Below, piece after piece: positions 7,069 to 17,343 of a DNA stretch of 64,000 nucleotides. The DNA is from Paracidovorax citrulli (GTDB lineage Bacteria; Pseudomonadota; Gammaproteobacteria; Burkholderiales; Burkholderiaceae_C). The stretch is from contig NZ_FNEY01000009.1 in NCBI RefSeq assembly GCF_900100305.1, positions 1 through 64,000 on the forward strand, given 5' to 3'. The notes beneath the pieces were generated by a model that was not told the DNA's origin, did not search any database, and was given only the letters and a program-made list of their open reading frames with translations. Numbering within the stretch: the first letter of the stretch is position 1; every line of letters begins with the position of its first letter. The translations under genes were made by a program, and so were the position numbers.

Positions 7069-8112
7069 TCAATTGTACCAACCGAGCTCGTCGCCCTGGC
7101 GCACCACGAAGCCCCGTCCCACTTTGATGCGGATGCGGTGGCCGCGCGTGGCGCAGGCAGCGATCTGGTCGAGCAGTTCGCCCAACTGCGCAGCCGTGGG
7201 CGTGGTGGCATGCGCCGTGCGCAGCCAGTGGCGCAGGAGGTTGGCCTGGCGTTCCCGGCCCAGCGCGCGCAGCACGGCGATGCGCGGAGGAAGGCCCGTG
7301 GCCTGCAGATCGGCCCCGGCCAGTTCGCGCAGCAGCACGGCAGCTTCCGCCGCGTGCGAGGCACTGCGCGCGAAGGTGTCGCGGAACTGGGGAAACGCGG
7401 CCTGCAGCGCCGGCAGCAGCCCCGCGCGGATGCGGTTTCGGGTATAGCGCTCGTCCGCGTTCGTCGGATCCTCGACCCAGCCCTCGCCGCGCGCGGTCAG
7501 CCAGGCGCGTACGTCCGCGCCTGCGACGTCCAGCAGCGGCCGGTGCCAGTCGATGCCGCCCCGCCGCCAGAAGGCCGGCATGGCGGCGAGCCCCGCCACC
7601 CCGGCGCCGCGCGAGAGCGCGAGCAACACGGTTTCCACCTGGTCGTCGGCATGCTGGGCCAGCGCAACGGAGGCCAGCACGGGTCGCCCGGCCGCGGGCC
7701 TATCCGGGTCCCCATCGCCTCCCGGTCCGCCCTGCCCCGCTTCCATCTCCGGCATGACCCCGTCCGTACCTGCCTGATGGGCTCCCTGCTGGCCGCCGGC
7801 CAGGTCCCGCAGGGCTTCATAGCGCCGCTGCCGGGCCGCATCCTCGGGGCTCTCACCCCCAGCATGGCGCGCATCCACACGCGCGATGCGCAGCGGCACA
7901 CCCAGCCGCCCGCAGAGCGCCCGGCAATGAGTTTCGAAACCATCCGCCGCGGCCTGCAATCCATGGTGCACGTGCAGCGCATGCACCTGCCCCGGCCAGC
8001 GCTGCGCGCAGGCGTGCAGCAGCGCCGTCGAATCCGCCCCGCCGCTCAGCGCCACGCCCAGGGGCAGCGCCGGCCGGAAACGGTCCATGGCCGTATCGAA
8101 AGCCAGCGTCAT
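7069..8112 (-). CDS. tilS: tRNA(Ile)-lysidine synthase
   Basis: TilS modifies C34 of the CAU-anticodon tRNA-Ile with lysine, using ATP, so that AUA is read as Ile. The PP-loop motif SGGADSTALLHA lies at residues 24-35, and HADDQVETVLLALSRGAGVAGL plus EDPTNAD/RNRIR follow, as in the family. The 347-residue length is normal for betaproteobacteria, but a Gly/Pro/Asp-rich insert of about 40 residues sits between YEALRDLA and VLASVALAQHADDQ, in a region that is usually a short loop. It is encoded between accA (terminator between them) and lysC. Confidence 0.93.
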   Translation of the reverse strand: MTLAFDTAMDRFRPALPLGVALSGGADSTALLHACAQRWPGQVHALHVHHGLQAAADGFETHCRALCGRLGVPLRIARVDARHAGGESPEDAARQRRYEALRDLAGGQQGAHQAGTDGVMPEMEAGQGGPGGDGDPDRPAAGRPVLASVALAQHADDQVETVLLALSRGAGVAGLAAMPAFWRRGGIDWHRPLLDVAGADVRAWLTARGEGWVEDPTNADERYTRNRIRAGLLPALQAAFPQFRDTFARSASHAAEAAVLLRELAGADLQATGLPPRIAVLRALGRERQANLLRHWLRTAHATTPTAAQLGELLDQIAACATRGHRIRIKVGRGFVVRQGDELGWYN

Positions 8113-8136
8113 CGCGCCGCCCCTCGCCCAGGGAAA

Positions 8137-8160
8137 ACGAAAACGGCCCCGAAGGGCCGT
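8137..8160 (-). terminator. Intrinsic terminator between accA and tilS
   Basis: A 7-bp stem (ACGGCCC 8143-8149 with GGGCCGT 8154-8160) with a 4-base loop is followed on the minus strand by TTTTCGTTTTC. It lies just upstream of the tilS start, ending transcripts coming from accA. Confidence 0.65.
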
Positions 8161-8330
8161 GCAGCAGGCATGGATACGAATGCCCTGAACATATCAATCA
8201 TTCGTGGCGCAGCACGCTCGACTCGCCCACGCACATGGCAGCGACGAAGAGTGCCAACCCGAATGCAGCAGTCGGCGGTAATCCAAAACCCCGGGGCCAG
8301 TGGAGGCCCCCAGCGGCCTTACCTGTCTGA

Positions 8331-8400
8331 AGGCCGCGGAGCAGGCCAAGCCAGCAGACGCCGTGGAACCGGCTCCGCCGGGCCACCGGCGTCGTCCTCC
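8331..8400 (-). repeat. Dispersed intergenic repeat, copy 1
   Basis: On the minus strand this 70-base stretch reads GGACGACGCCGG...GCCCGGCGGAGCCGGTT...GGCCTGCTCCGCGGCCTT. The same sequence with about nine differences occurs at 15529-15598. It lies between accA and its terminator, and C-rich flanking sequence (CCCCCC GAG ... GCCTTCCCCC) extends the similarity on one side. It contains no reading frame of its own. The core has imperfect self-complementarity (AGCCGG / CCGGCG). Confidence 0.75.
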
Positions 8401-8462
8401 TGCCCGCCGTGCGCAGCACGGCGAGAGCGGGGGGAAGGCCCGCAGGGCCTCGGGGGGGTGCT

Positions 8463-9437
8463 TCACCTTTCTGCGCGGGTATCGTTGAACCGGCCGTAGC
8501 TCTGAAGCCGCTCGTAGCGGCGGTCCAGCAGTTCGCGCGGCTTGAGGTCCGCCAGCTGGCGGTGGGCGTCGCCCAGCGCGCGCTTGAGGAAGGCGGCCAT
8601 CTGCTTGTGGTCGCGGTGGGCGCCGCCCACGGGCTCGCTCACGATCTTGTCCACCAGGCCCAGGGCCTTGAGGCGGTGCGCGGTGATGCCCATGGCATCG
8701 GCCGCGTCCTGGGCCTTGTCGCCGGTCTTCCAGAGGATGGAGGCGCAGCCCTCGGGGCTGATGACCGAATAGATCGAATACTGCAGCATCACGACCTGGT
8801 CGGCGACGCTGATGGCCAGCGCGCCGCCGGAGCCGCCCTCGCCGATCACCGTGGTGATGATGGGCACTTCCAGCTGCGCCATCTCGAAGATGTTGCGGCC
8901 GATGGCCTCGGACTGGCCGCGCTCCTCGGCGTCGATGCCGGGGTAGGCGCCCGGCGTGTCCACGAAGGTGAACACGGGCAGGCGGAACTTCTCGGCCGTT
9001 TTCATGAGGCGCAGGGCCTTGCGGTAGCCCTCGGGGCGGCTCATGCCGAAGTTGCGCGCGGCACGCTCCTTGGTGTCGCGTCCCTTCTGGTGGCCGATCA
9101 CCATGCAGGCATGGCCGTTGAAGCGCGCGAGGCCGCCGATGATGGAGAGGTCGTCGGCGAAGTGCCGGTCACCGTGCATCTCGACGAAATCGGTGAAGAT
9201 CTCGCGCACGTAGTCGAGGGTGTAGGGCCGCTCGGGGTGGCGGGCGATCTTCGTGATCTGCCAGGGCGTCAGCTCGCTGTAGATGTCCTTGGTGAGCTGC
9301 TGGCTCTTGCGGCTGAGCTGGTCGATTTCCTCGGAAATGTCCACCGCGCTTTCGGTCTGCACGTAGCGCAGTTCCTCGATCTTCGATTCCAGCTCGGCGA
9401 TGGGCTGCTCGAAGTCCAGAAAAGTCTTTTTCGCCAA
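8463..9437 (-). CDS. accA: Acetyl-CoA carboxylase carboxyltransferase subunit alpha
   Basis: AccA with AccD transfers CO2 from carboxybiotin to acetyl-CoA, giving malonyl-CoA for fatty acid synthesis. The product has 324 residues, normal for the family, and contains [67 protein letters not shown] and [12 protein letters not shown] choose a TTG start at 9437 because AAGGAG lies 7 bases upstream and [17 protein letters not shown] matches the usual N-terminus; no ATG lies nearby in frame. It sits downstream of the glycosylase gene with a 68-base gap, so they may share a transcript. Confidence 0.96.
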   Translation of the reverse strand: MAKKTFLDFEQPIAELESKIEELRYVQTESAVDISEEIDQLSRKSQQLTKDIYSELTPWQITKIARHPERPYTLDYVREIFTDFVEMHGDRHFADDLSIIGGLARFNGHACMVIGHQKGRDTKERAARNFGMSRPEGYRKALRLMKTAEKFRLPVFTFVDTPGAYPGIDAEERGQSEAIGRNIFEMAQLEVPIITTVIGEGGSGGALAISVADQVVMLQYSIYSVISPEGCASILWKTGDKAQDAADAMGITAHRLKALGLVDKIVSEPVGGAHRDHKQMAAFLKRALGDAHRQLADLKPRELLDRRYERLQSYGRFNDTRAER

Positions 9438-9505
9438 TTGTTTTCTCCTTGGGCTGTAGCCTCGGCGCGCGCGGAACGCGCGGCACGCAGTGTCCTGGCG
9501 GACGG

Positions 9506-10165
9506 TCAATAGTCCACCGGCAGGGGGGCGAGCGACCGCCAAATATACCAACTCGCCACGCTGCACCAGGGTTTCCAGGCCTCGGCGACCTCGCGGGCAT
9601 CGCTGCGGCTGACCGGGTCGCCCGAGAAATAGTGCTGGCTGATGCCCTGCAGCAGGGTAGCGTCGTCCAGGGGCAGCACGTTGGGCCGCGCCAGGTGGAA
9701 GATCAGGAACATGTCGGCCGTCCACCGGCCGATGCCGCGGATGGCGACCAGCTCGGCCGCGATGGCTTCGTCGTCCATCGCATCCCAGTCCTTGACGTGC
9801 AGGCGGCCGGTGTCGAAATGCAGCGCCAGGTCCACCAGGTAGTCCACCTTGCGGGCGGACAGGCCCGCGGCGCGCATGTCGTCCACCTTGAGCTTGAGCA
9901 CGGCGGCCGGCGTCATGCTGCGGGGCAGCGCGGCGAACCTGTCCCAGACCTTCTGCGCGGACGCGACCGAGACCTGCTGCCCCACGATGCTGCGCGCCAG
10001 CGTGGTGAAGGCGTCGCCGCGGGCCACGAGGGCCACGTCGCCGAGCTGCGGGATCAGCCGCTTCATGACGCGGTCCTTCTTGACCAGGTGGCGGCAGGCG
10101 TCCGCCCAGTAGCCCGGGGCGGTGGACGGCTCGGCCGTCCCCGCTGTTTTCTTGCTGGGGGCCAC
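9506..10165 (-). CDS. DNA-3-methyladenine glycosylase II-type (HhH-GPD)
   Basis: This base-excision repair enzyme is of the AlkA-like helix-hairpin-helix-GPD class and removes alkylated bases. In its 219 residues, the hairpin and catalytic region is [19 protein letters not shown] followed by NVLPLDD, whose second Asp should be catalytic; upstream is the [18 protein letters not shown] helix typical of the fold. It lacks the long N-terminal domain of E. coli AlkA and no FeS cysteine cluster is seen. It starts at ATG 10165 and lies 59 bases after cysS on the same strand. Confidence 0.85.
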   Translation of the reverse strand: MAPSKKTAGTAEPSTAPGYWADACRHLVKKDRVMKRLIPQLGDVALVARGDAFTTLARSIVGQQVSVASAQKVWDRFAALPRSMTPAAVLKLKVDDMRAAGLSARKVDYLVDLALHFDTGRLHVKDWDAMDDEAIAAELVAIRGIGRWTADMFLIFHLARPNVLPLDDATLLQGISQHYFSGDPVSRSDAREVAEAWKPWCSVASWYIWRSLAPLPVDY

Positions 10166-10224
10166 GGCTTACCTTGTCTGGAGGGGAGACCGGCGGTGCG
10201 GGAAACGGAAGGGGCGGCCCGGGC

Positions 10225-11604
<1,380 letters not shown>

Positions 11605-11826
11605 GGAATATCAGTGAAGAGGGGGTGTTGGACTGCGGGCCGGCGGCCCCGGCCTCAGCGGACCGTGGCGCCGGACGGGCCGGCGTGCGAGGTATGCGCA
11701 GCATCTGCGCGACACGCGAATCAGGAGCGGCAACAGCGCACCGGCATGGCAAAACCCCTCGGCTACAATCCGCCGCAGTATAAGGCCCGTTACCGATCGA
11801 CACTTTCATACCCGTTGCCACCACCC

Positions 11827-12927
11827 ATGACGCAAGCCCGCCGCCCACTCCCCCATCTCCTGCGACTGCTGGTGCTGTCGGCCTTGCTGGGGGCGCCGCT
11901 GGCCCACGCTGACGACTATGCAGAGATCACCCAGCTGCTCAAGTCCGGCAAGAGCCAGGAAGCGCTGGCCAAGGCGGACCAGCGCCTCCTGGCCAATCCG
12001 CGCGATCCCCAGCTGCGCTTCCTGCGCGGCGTGGCGCAGGCGGATTCGGGCAAGCAGGCGGATGCGGTGGCGACGTTCACCAAGCTCACCGAGGATTACC
12101 CCGAGCTGCCCGAGCCCTACAACAACCTGGCCGTGCTCTACGCGAACCAGAACCAGCTCGACAAGGCGCGCACGGCCCTCGAGATGGCGATCCGCACCAA
12201 CCCGAGCTACGCCACGGCCCACGAGAACCTGGGCGACATCTACGCGAAGCTCGCCAGCCAGGCCTACAACAAGGCCCTGCAGCTGGACGCCTCCAACGCC
12301 AACACGCTGCGGCCCAAGCTGAACCTGATCCGGGACCTGTTCTCGGGCGACGCCGGCAAGTCCGCCGCGGCGAAATCGGCCACCCCGGTGGCCACCGCGA
12401 CCGCCCGCGCCCCCGCGTCGTCGCCAGCACCGGCGGCATCTCCGGCAGCGGCACCCACGCGTGCCGCAGCACCGGCTCCCGCACCCTCCACGCCCCCCGC
12501 GCCGGCCCCTGCCAACCTGCCCGCCCCATCGCCGGCACCGGCGCCCGCTCCTGCACCGGCGCCTGCCGCGGCGGCATCCCCGGCCGCGGCCGAGAAGGAA
12601 GTCGCGGCCGCCGTGCGCGCCTGGGCCAGCGCCTGGGAAAGCCAGGACATGCATGGCTACCTGGGTGCCTACGACCCGTCCTTCACCCCTTCCGGCAAGC
12701 AGAGCCGCGCCGCCTGGGAAAAGGAGCGCCGCGACCGCATCGTGGGCCGCGCCAAGATCAATGTCAGCATCAACGACCTCCAGGTCACGGTCAAGGACAA
12801 CAAGGCCCAGGCACGCTTCCGCCAGGGCTACAGTTCCGGCTCTTACAGCGTGAACAGCCGCAAGACCCTCGATCTGGTGCATACCGGCGGCCGCTGGCTG
12901 ATCGTGCGCGAGACCACCGGCGGCTGA
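11827..12927 (+). CDS. Periplasmic TPR protein with NTF2-like C-terminal domain
   Basis: The 366-residue protein starts MTQARRPLPHLLRLLVLS and has a cleavable signal peptide ending near AHADDYAE. Residues about 30-165 form TPR repeats (EALAKADQRLLANPRDPQL, PEPYNNLAVLYANQNQLDKA, SYATAHENLGDIYAKLASQAY). A Pro/Ala linker of about 80 residues follows, then a C-terminal domain (about 265-366) with AVRAWASAWESQDMHGYLGAYDP and a basic segment, resembling the NTF2-like domain found at the C-terminus of Cds6-type L,D-transpeptidases. The next gene, an L,D-transpeptidase, carries the same kind of domain, so both probably act together at the cell wall. The TPR could serve as a scaffold. Confidence 0.8.
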   Translation: MTQARRPLPHLLRLLVLSALLGAPLAHADDYAEITQLLKSGKSQEALAKADQRLLANPRDPQLRFLRGVAQADSGKQADAVATFTKLTEDYPELPEPYNNLAVLYANQNQLDKARTALEMAIRTNPSYATAHENLGDIYAKLASQAYNKALQLDASNANTLRPKLNLIRDLFSGDAGKSAAAKSATPVATATARAPASSPAPAASPAAAPTRAAAPAPAPSTPPAPAPANLPAPSPAPAPAPAPAPAAAASPAAAEKEVAAAVRAWASAWESQDMHGYLGAYDPSFTPSGKQSRAAWEKERRDRIVGRAKINVSINDLQVTVKDNKAQARFRQGYSSGSYSVNSRKTLDLVHTGGRWLIVRETTGG

Positions 12928-13026
12928 TGGCGGTCCGGCGGGCGCCCTGGCCCTTTTTCTTCCAGGCACCGTGCGGCGGTGCCGGCTCCGGCCTGCCGCC
13001 GGCCTGCACCCCCCTCCGCTGAGCCG

Positions 13027-14340
13027 ATGTCGATCGCGATTCCCTTCCGTAGCCGCGCGCTCGCGGCGGCAACCGCTTTGTCGGTGGTCTGCGGCGCGCT
13101 CTGCGCGCCCGCGGCCCTGGCCCAGGGCGACAAGGAACGCGTCCTCGCGCGCAACAAGCGCGCTGCGGCCAAGCCCGCGGCGCGCGGTCAGCCGGCGCCC
13201 CTGCGCGACGGGCAGGCGGAACAGCGCCTGATGGAGGTCTATCGCCTCACGGGCGAAGGCCGCAGCCGCGAGGCGCTCGCCAAGGCCGAGAGCCTGGCGC
13301 GCGACTATCCGAATTTCCAGTTGGCGCAGCTCGCGCTGGGCGACCTGCTGTCCGCCCGCACCCGGCCGGTGCGCCAGTTCGGCGACGTCCCGGCAGGCCA
13401 GGGAGATGCGCCCCAGTCCCCCTCGCCCACTGCCGCGGAGGTGCTGGCCGAGCTGCGCGCGGAATCCCGGCAGCGCTCGGACGCGCTGCGCGTCCGCCCC
13501 GGGGCCCGCGCCATTCCTGCCCAGTTCATCGAACTCTCGGCGCGGTCCCGCCATGCGATCGCCGTGGATGCCTCGCGCTCGCGCCTGTACCTGTTCCAGA
13601 ACACCGAGCAAGGCATGGAGCTGATCGCGGATTACTACGCCTCGGTCGGCAAGCTCGGGATCGAGAAGGCGCTGGAAGGCGACCAGCGCACGCCGCTGGG
13701 CGTGTACTTCATCACCAGCCGGCTCGACCCCGCCACGCTCAAGGATTTCTACGGCGCCGGCGCACTGCCCATCAACTACCCCAATCCGCTGGACGTGAGC
13801 CGGGGCAAGACGGGCAGCGGCATCTGGCTGCACGGCACGCCGCCCGAGCAGTTCTCGCGAGCGCCGCTGTCCACCGACGGTTGCCTGGCCCTGGCCAATC
13901 CGGACCTGGAGCGCATCCTGCGCACCGTGGAGCCCCGCTCCACGCCGGTGGTGATCGCCCGGCAGATCCAGTGGGTGCAGCCCCAGGCGGTGCTGGCCGA
14001 GCGCCGGCAGTTCGAGGCCGTGCTCGATGCCTGGCGAGCCGCCAAGTCGCAGGGCGACGTGCGCCGCCTGCTGTCGTTTTATGCGGCTGATTTCCAGAGC
14101 TACGGCAAGATGGCGATCGCCGACTACGCCAGGAGCCTCGAAGCCGAGGTCCGCGCGCTGCGCGGCCGTCCTCTGCACCTCAAGGACCGGACGCTGCTGC
14201 GCTGGACGGATGCCACCGACACCATGGTGGTAACGTTCGGCGAAGTCGCCGAAGGGGCCCGCACCGGCCCCGTCAAGCGCCAGTACTGGACGCGCAAGGG
14301 CCAGCAATGGCAGATATTTTTCGAAGGAGTGATTGGATGA
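13027..14340 (+). CDS. L,D-transpeptidase (YkuD domain) with NTF2-like domain
   Basis: Periplasmic L,D-transpeptidases make 3-3 cross-links in peptidoglycan or attach proteins to it. The start is ATG 13027; an N-terminal signal peptide (about 1-33, ending ALAQGDKE) is followed by a TPR-like pair of helices, a YkuD domain (about residues 170-320) and a C-terminal NTF2-like domain of about 105 residues ([22 protein letters not shown]). Catalytic elements are IWLHGTPP (His) and [10 protein letters not shown] (Cys near residue 286). The stop overlaps the start of the next cyclophilin gene (ATGA), so the two are coupled. The order TPR/Ldt/ppiA/ppiB looks like one envelope operon. Confidence 0.88.
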   Translation: MSIAIPFRSRALAAATALSVVCGALCAPAALAQGDKERVLARNKRAAAKPAARGQPAPLRDGQAEQRLMEVYRLTGEGRSREALAKAESLARDYPNFQLAQLALGDLLSARTRPVRQFGDVPAGQGDAPQSPSPTAAEVLAELRAESRQRSDALRVRPGARAIPAQFIELSARSRHAIAVDASRSRLYLFQNTEQGMELIADYYASVGKLGIEKALEGDQRTPLGVYFITSRLDPATLKDFYGAGALPINYPNPLDVSRGKTGSGIWLHGTPPEQFSRAPLSTDGCLALANPDLERILRTVEPRSTPVVIARQIQWVQPQAVLAERRQFEAVLDAWRAAKSQGDVRRLLSFYAADFQSYGKMAIADYARSLEAEVRALRGRPLHLKDRTLLRWTDATDTMVVTFGEVAEGARTGPVKRQYWTRKGQQWQIFFEGVIG

Positions 14341-14930
14341 CGACCCTGATTTCCAGACGATTCGCCGCCCTGGCGCTGGCCGGCGCCGCGTTCGCGGCGC
14401 TCGCGCCCGCCGCCTCCGCGCAGACCGCCGCGGCCGCGCCGAAGGTCAGGCTGGCGACCAGCCTGGGCGACATCGTGCTGCAGCTCGATCCCGCCAAGGC
14501 ACCGAAGACGGTCGAGAACTTCCTGCAGTACGTGAAGGACAAGCACTACGATGGCACGATCTTCCACCGCGTCATCGACGGCTTCATGATCAAGGGCGGC
14601 GGCTTCACGCCCGGCATGCAGCAGAAACCCACGCGCGCCCCGATTCCGCTGGAAGCGGGCAACGGCTTGAAGAACGATGCCTACACCATCGCCATGGCGC
14701 GCACCGGCAACCCCGATTCGGCCACCTCGCAGTTCTTCATCAACGTGAAGGACAACGCCGCGCTGAACGCGCCCAACCCCGACGGCCACGGCTACGCCGT
14801 GTTCGGCAAGGTCGTGAGCGGCAAGGAGGTGGTGGACAAGATCAAGGCGGTGGAGACCGCCAGCCGCGGCATGCACCAGAACGTGCCCGCGACGCCGGTC
14901 GTGATCAAATCCGCCACCGTGGTGCAGTGA
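14337..14930 (+). CDS. ppiA: Periplasmic peptidyl-prolyl cis-trans isomerase (cyclophilin)
   Basis: Cyclophilin-type foldase of 197 residues. The start (ATG 14337) overlaps the upstream stop as ATGA. A signal peptide of about 29 residues ([16 protein letters not shown], cleavage near ASAQTA) sends it to the periplasm. The cyclophilin core runs from about 38: [36 protein letters not shown] and [12 protein letters not shown] with the usual active-site Arg, Phe and Gln positions, ending [11 protein letters not shown] paralogue without signal peptide follows 56 bases later, so the pair serve periplasm and cytoplasm. Confidence 0.92.
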   Translation: MTTLISRRFAALALAGAAFAALAPAASAQTAAAAPKVRLATSLGDIVLQLDPAKAPKTVENFLQYVKDKHYDGTIFHRVIDGFMIKGGGFTPGMQQKPTRAPIPLEAGNGLKNDAYTIAMARTGNPDSATSQFFINVKDNAALNAPNPDGHGYAVFGKVVSGKEVVDKIKAVETASRGMHQNVPATPVVIKSATVVQ

Positions 14931-14986
14931 GCCACCCTCGCCCGCATCTGCAACATCCCCACCCGGGATCCCCATAAGGAAACGCA

Positions 14987-15493
14987 ATGAGCAACCCGCA
15001 AGTCGAACTCCATATCGCCGGCCACGGCGTGATCGTCCTCGAACTCGACGCCGACAAGGCGCCCAAGTCCACGGAGAACTTTCTCGCCTACGTGAAGAAG
15101 GGTCACTACGACAACACGATCTTCCACCGCGTGATCCCCGGCTTCATGATCCAGGGCGGCGGCTTCGAGCCCGGCATGAACCAGAAGGGCACCGATGCGC
15201 CCATCGAGAACGAGGCCCAGAACGGCCTGAAGAACGACAAGTACACCGTGGCCATGGCCCGCACCAGCGATCCGCACTCGGCCACCGCGCAGTTCTTCAT
15301 CAACGTGGCCGACAACGGCTTCCTGAACCACACCGCGCCGTCCGCCCAGGGCTGGGGCTACGCCGTGTTCGGCAAGGTGGTCAAGGGCACCGAGATCGTG
15401 GACGCCATCAAGGGCGTGAAAACGGGCCGCAAGGGCTTCCACGACGACGTGCCGAAGGACGACGTCATCATCGAAAAGGCCGTGGTGGCCTGA
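14987..15493 (+). CDS. ppiB: Cytoplasmic peptidyl-prolyl cis-trans isomerase (cyclophilin)
   Basis: 168-residue cyclophilin with no signal peptide, starting [17 protein letters not shown] after a clear AAGGAAACGCA ribosome site. Core motifs are [51 protein letters not shown] and [15 protein letters not shown]. It is very similar to the preceding periplasmic copy, pointing to an old tandem duplication with loss or gain of the export signal. A dispersed repeat follows it directly. Confidence 0.94.
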   Translation: MSNPQVELHIAGHGVIVLELDADKAPKSTENFLAYVKKGHYDNTIFHRVIPGFMIQGGGFEPGMNQKGTDAPIENEAQNGLKNDKYTVAMARTSDPHSATAQFFINVADNGFLNHTAPSAQGWGYAVFGKVVKGTEIVDAIKGVKTGRKGFHDDVPKDDVIIEKAVVA

Positions 15494-15528
15494 TTCCCCC
15501 CTGAGTCGCTTCGCGCCTTCCCCCCTGG

Positions 15529-15598
15529 GGGACGACGCCGGCAGCCCGGCAAAGCCGGTTCTGCGGCGCCTGCTGGCGTGGCCTGCTCCGCGGCCTTC
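15529..15598 (+). repeat. Dispersed intergenic repeat, copy 2
   Basis: Same element as the minus-strand copy at 8331-8400, here on the plus strand between ppiB and lpxH, beginning GGGACGACGCCGG and ending GCTCCGCGGCCTT. The preceding TGAGTCGCTTCGCGCCTTCCC segment belongs to it in part. About 60 of 70 core positions agree between the copies. Confidence 0.75.
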
Positions 15599-15629
15599 CG
15601 ACCGCGGGCGCCGCGCGGGTGAGAGGGCC

Positions 15630-16463
15630 ATGAGCCTGGCGCAAGCGCACTCCTGCTCCCGTATGGTCATGAGCATGCCTGCACCCGACATCCGGGAGTT
15701 CGTTGCGCCCGGCGCGTGGCGCACGGTGGATTTCATTTCCGACCTGCACCTGGAGGCGGACCACCCGGCCACGGTGGAGGCTTTCTCGCATTACCTGGAC
15801 ACGACGTCCGCCGACGCCGTGTTCCTGCTGGGCGACCTGTTCGAGGTCTGGGTGGGCGACGACGCGATCCAGGAGGCCGGCAGCTTCGAGGCCGCGTGCT
15901 GCGCGGTGCTGCGCCGCGCCGCGTCCCGCAGGGCGCTGTACTTCATGCACGGCAACCGCGATTTCCTGGTAGGTGCCGGGTTCACGGAAGCCACGGGCAT
16001 CCCCGTGCTGCAGGACCCCACGGTGCTGGTCTTCGCTGGCGGCCGCTGGCTCCTGAGCCATGGCGATGCGCTGTGCCTCGCGGACCTGCCCTACCAGAAA
16101 TTCCGCGCCATGGCGCGCGACCCGCAATGGCAGGCGCAACTGCTCGCGCTGCCGCTGGCCGCGCGCCGCGCCCAGGGCCGCAGCGCGCGCGCCGAGAGCG
16201 AATCCCGCAAGCAGTCGGGCACCGCCTTCTACGGCGACGTGGACAATGCCGCGGCCGTGCAATGGCTGCAGGCCGCGCAGGCGCGCGCCCTGATCCACGG
16301 CCACACCCACCTGCCCGCCGACCACGTGCTGCAGGGGGACGGCGACACCGCCCTCGCCCGCCACGTGCTCACCGACTGGGACCTGTCCGCACGGACGCCG
16401 CGCGCTGAGGCACTGCGCCTCACGGCCGCGGGCTTGGAACGCATCAGCCTCGTCCCCAGATAG
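15630..16463 (+). CDS. lpxH: UDP-2,3-diacylglucosamine diphosphatase
   Basis: LpxH is the metallophosphoesterase that cleaves UDP-2,3-diacylglucosamine to lipid X in lipid A synthesis, at the inner face of the inner membrane. All calcineurin-like motifs are present: FISDLHLEAD, LLGDLFEVWVGDD, FMHGNRDFLVG, LLSHGDALCL and HGHTHLP. The ATG at 15630 follows GAGAGG, but three further in-frame ATGs (15663, 15669, 15675) could start the protein with less N-terminal sequence; the first 15 residues are not typical of the family. The next gene (mtfA) begins 4 bases after the stop. Confidence 0.92.
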   Translation: MSLAQAHSCSRMVMSMPAPDIREFVAPGAWRTVDFISDLHLEADHPATVEAFSHYLDTTSADAVFLLGDLFEVWVGDDAIQEAGSFEAACCAVLRRAASRRALYFMHGNRDFLVGAGFTEATGIPVLQDPTVLVFAGGRWLLSHGDALCLADLPYQKFRAMARDPQWQAQLLALPLAARRAQGRSARAESESRKQSGTAFYGDVDNAAAVQWLQAAQARALIHGHTHLPADHVLQGDGDTALARHVLTDWDLSARTPRAEALRLTAAGLERISLVPR

Positions 16464-16467
16464 CGGC

Positions 16468-17343
16468 ATGGCCCCTGCCTCCGCTTTCACGCGCCTGGTG
16501 CGCAAGCTCTCCCGGCGCGTGCGCTCGACGATCGCCCCGGTTCCCGACATTCCCGCCGCGCTGTGGCTGCAGACGGTATCGCGCTACCGCTTCCTCGCGG
16601 AACTGCCCCTGCACGACCAGGCCAAGCTGCGCGCGCTGAGCGCCCTGTTCCTGCAGCGCAAGGAGTTCACCGGTGCCCACGGGCTGGAGGTGACCGATGC
16701 CATGGCGGTGGCCATCGCCGCGCAGGCCTGCCTGCCGCTGCTGCACTGGGGAGAGCCCGCCGGGGCGCTGGCCTGGTACGACGATTTCGTGGGCATCGTC
16801 GTCCACCCCGGCGAGGCTGTGGCGCGCCGGCAGTCCGTGGACGAGGCCGGCGTGGTGCATGACTACGACGAGGTGCTGCTGGGCGAGGCCATGGACCGCG
16901 GCCCCGTGATGCTGAGCTGGCCCGCGGTGGACGGCGCGGGCCGGCCCCTGGCGGTCGGCGACCAGGGCAGCGGCACGAGCGTGGTCGTGCACGAGTTCGC
17001 GCACAAGCTGGACATGCGCAACGGCGGCGCGGACGGCTATCCTCCCCTGCCCCCGGGTTTCCTTGGCACGCAGGGCGCCCGTGCGGCACGCGAGCGGTGG
17101 CGCGCAGCCTGGGAACCGGCCTACCAGGATTTCAGGGAGCGGGTCATCATCGCCGAGCGCTTCGGCGGCGAGCGGCCCTGGCTGGACGCCTACGGCGCCA
17201 CCGCGCCGGCGGAATTCTTCGCCGTGGCCTGCGAGGCCTATTTCGTCAGCCGCGAACGCTTCGCGCAGGAATTCCCGACGCTGATGCCCATGCTGGACGC
17301 ATTCTTCCGCCGGTCGGCCTCTCAGTCCACCGACGTCCTGTAG
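16468..17343 (+). CDS. mtfA: MtfA-type zinc peptidase
   Basis: M90-family metallopeptidase; E. coli MtfA interacts with the repressor Mlc and cleaves aminopeptidase substrates. The 291-residue protein keeps the zinc helix VVVHEFAHKLDMRNG (HExxH near residue 175) and the downstream Glu-containing EFFAVACEAYFV third ligand region; the N-terminal half begins with a basic helix then WLQTVSRYRFLAEL. It is cotranscribed with lpxH (4-base gap). Its last 22 bases overlap the end of the convergent gamma-glutamyltransferase gene. Confidence 0.88.
   Translation: MAPASAFTRLVRKLSRRVRSTIAPVPDIPAALWLQTVSRYRFLAELPLHDQAKLRALSALFLQRKEFTGAHGLEVTDAMAVAIAAQACLPLLHWGEPAGALAWYDDFVGIVVHPGEAVARRQSVDEAGVVHDYDEVLLGEAMDRGPVMLSWPAVDGAGRPLAVGDQGSGTSVVVHEFAHKLDMRNGGADGYPPLPPGFLGTQGARAARERWRAAWEPAYQDFRERVIIAERFGGERPWLDAYGATAPAEFFAVACEAYFVSRERFAQEFPTLMPMLDAFFRRSASQSTDVL

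Noticed and set aside
12380-12590. Tandem Pro/Ala codon repeats as a CRISPR or VNTR locus
   Set aside because: They encode a flexible linker inside the TPR protein; no regular DNA repeat or spacer pattern.
11806-14307. 833-codon minus-strand frame antisense to TPR, L,D-transpeptidase and cyclophilin genes
   Set aside because: No motif; the plus strand carries three recognised genes with proper starts and overlaps.
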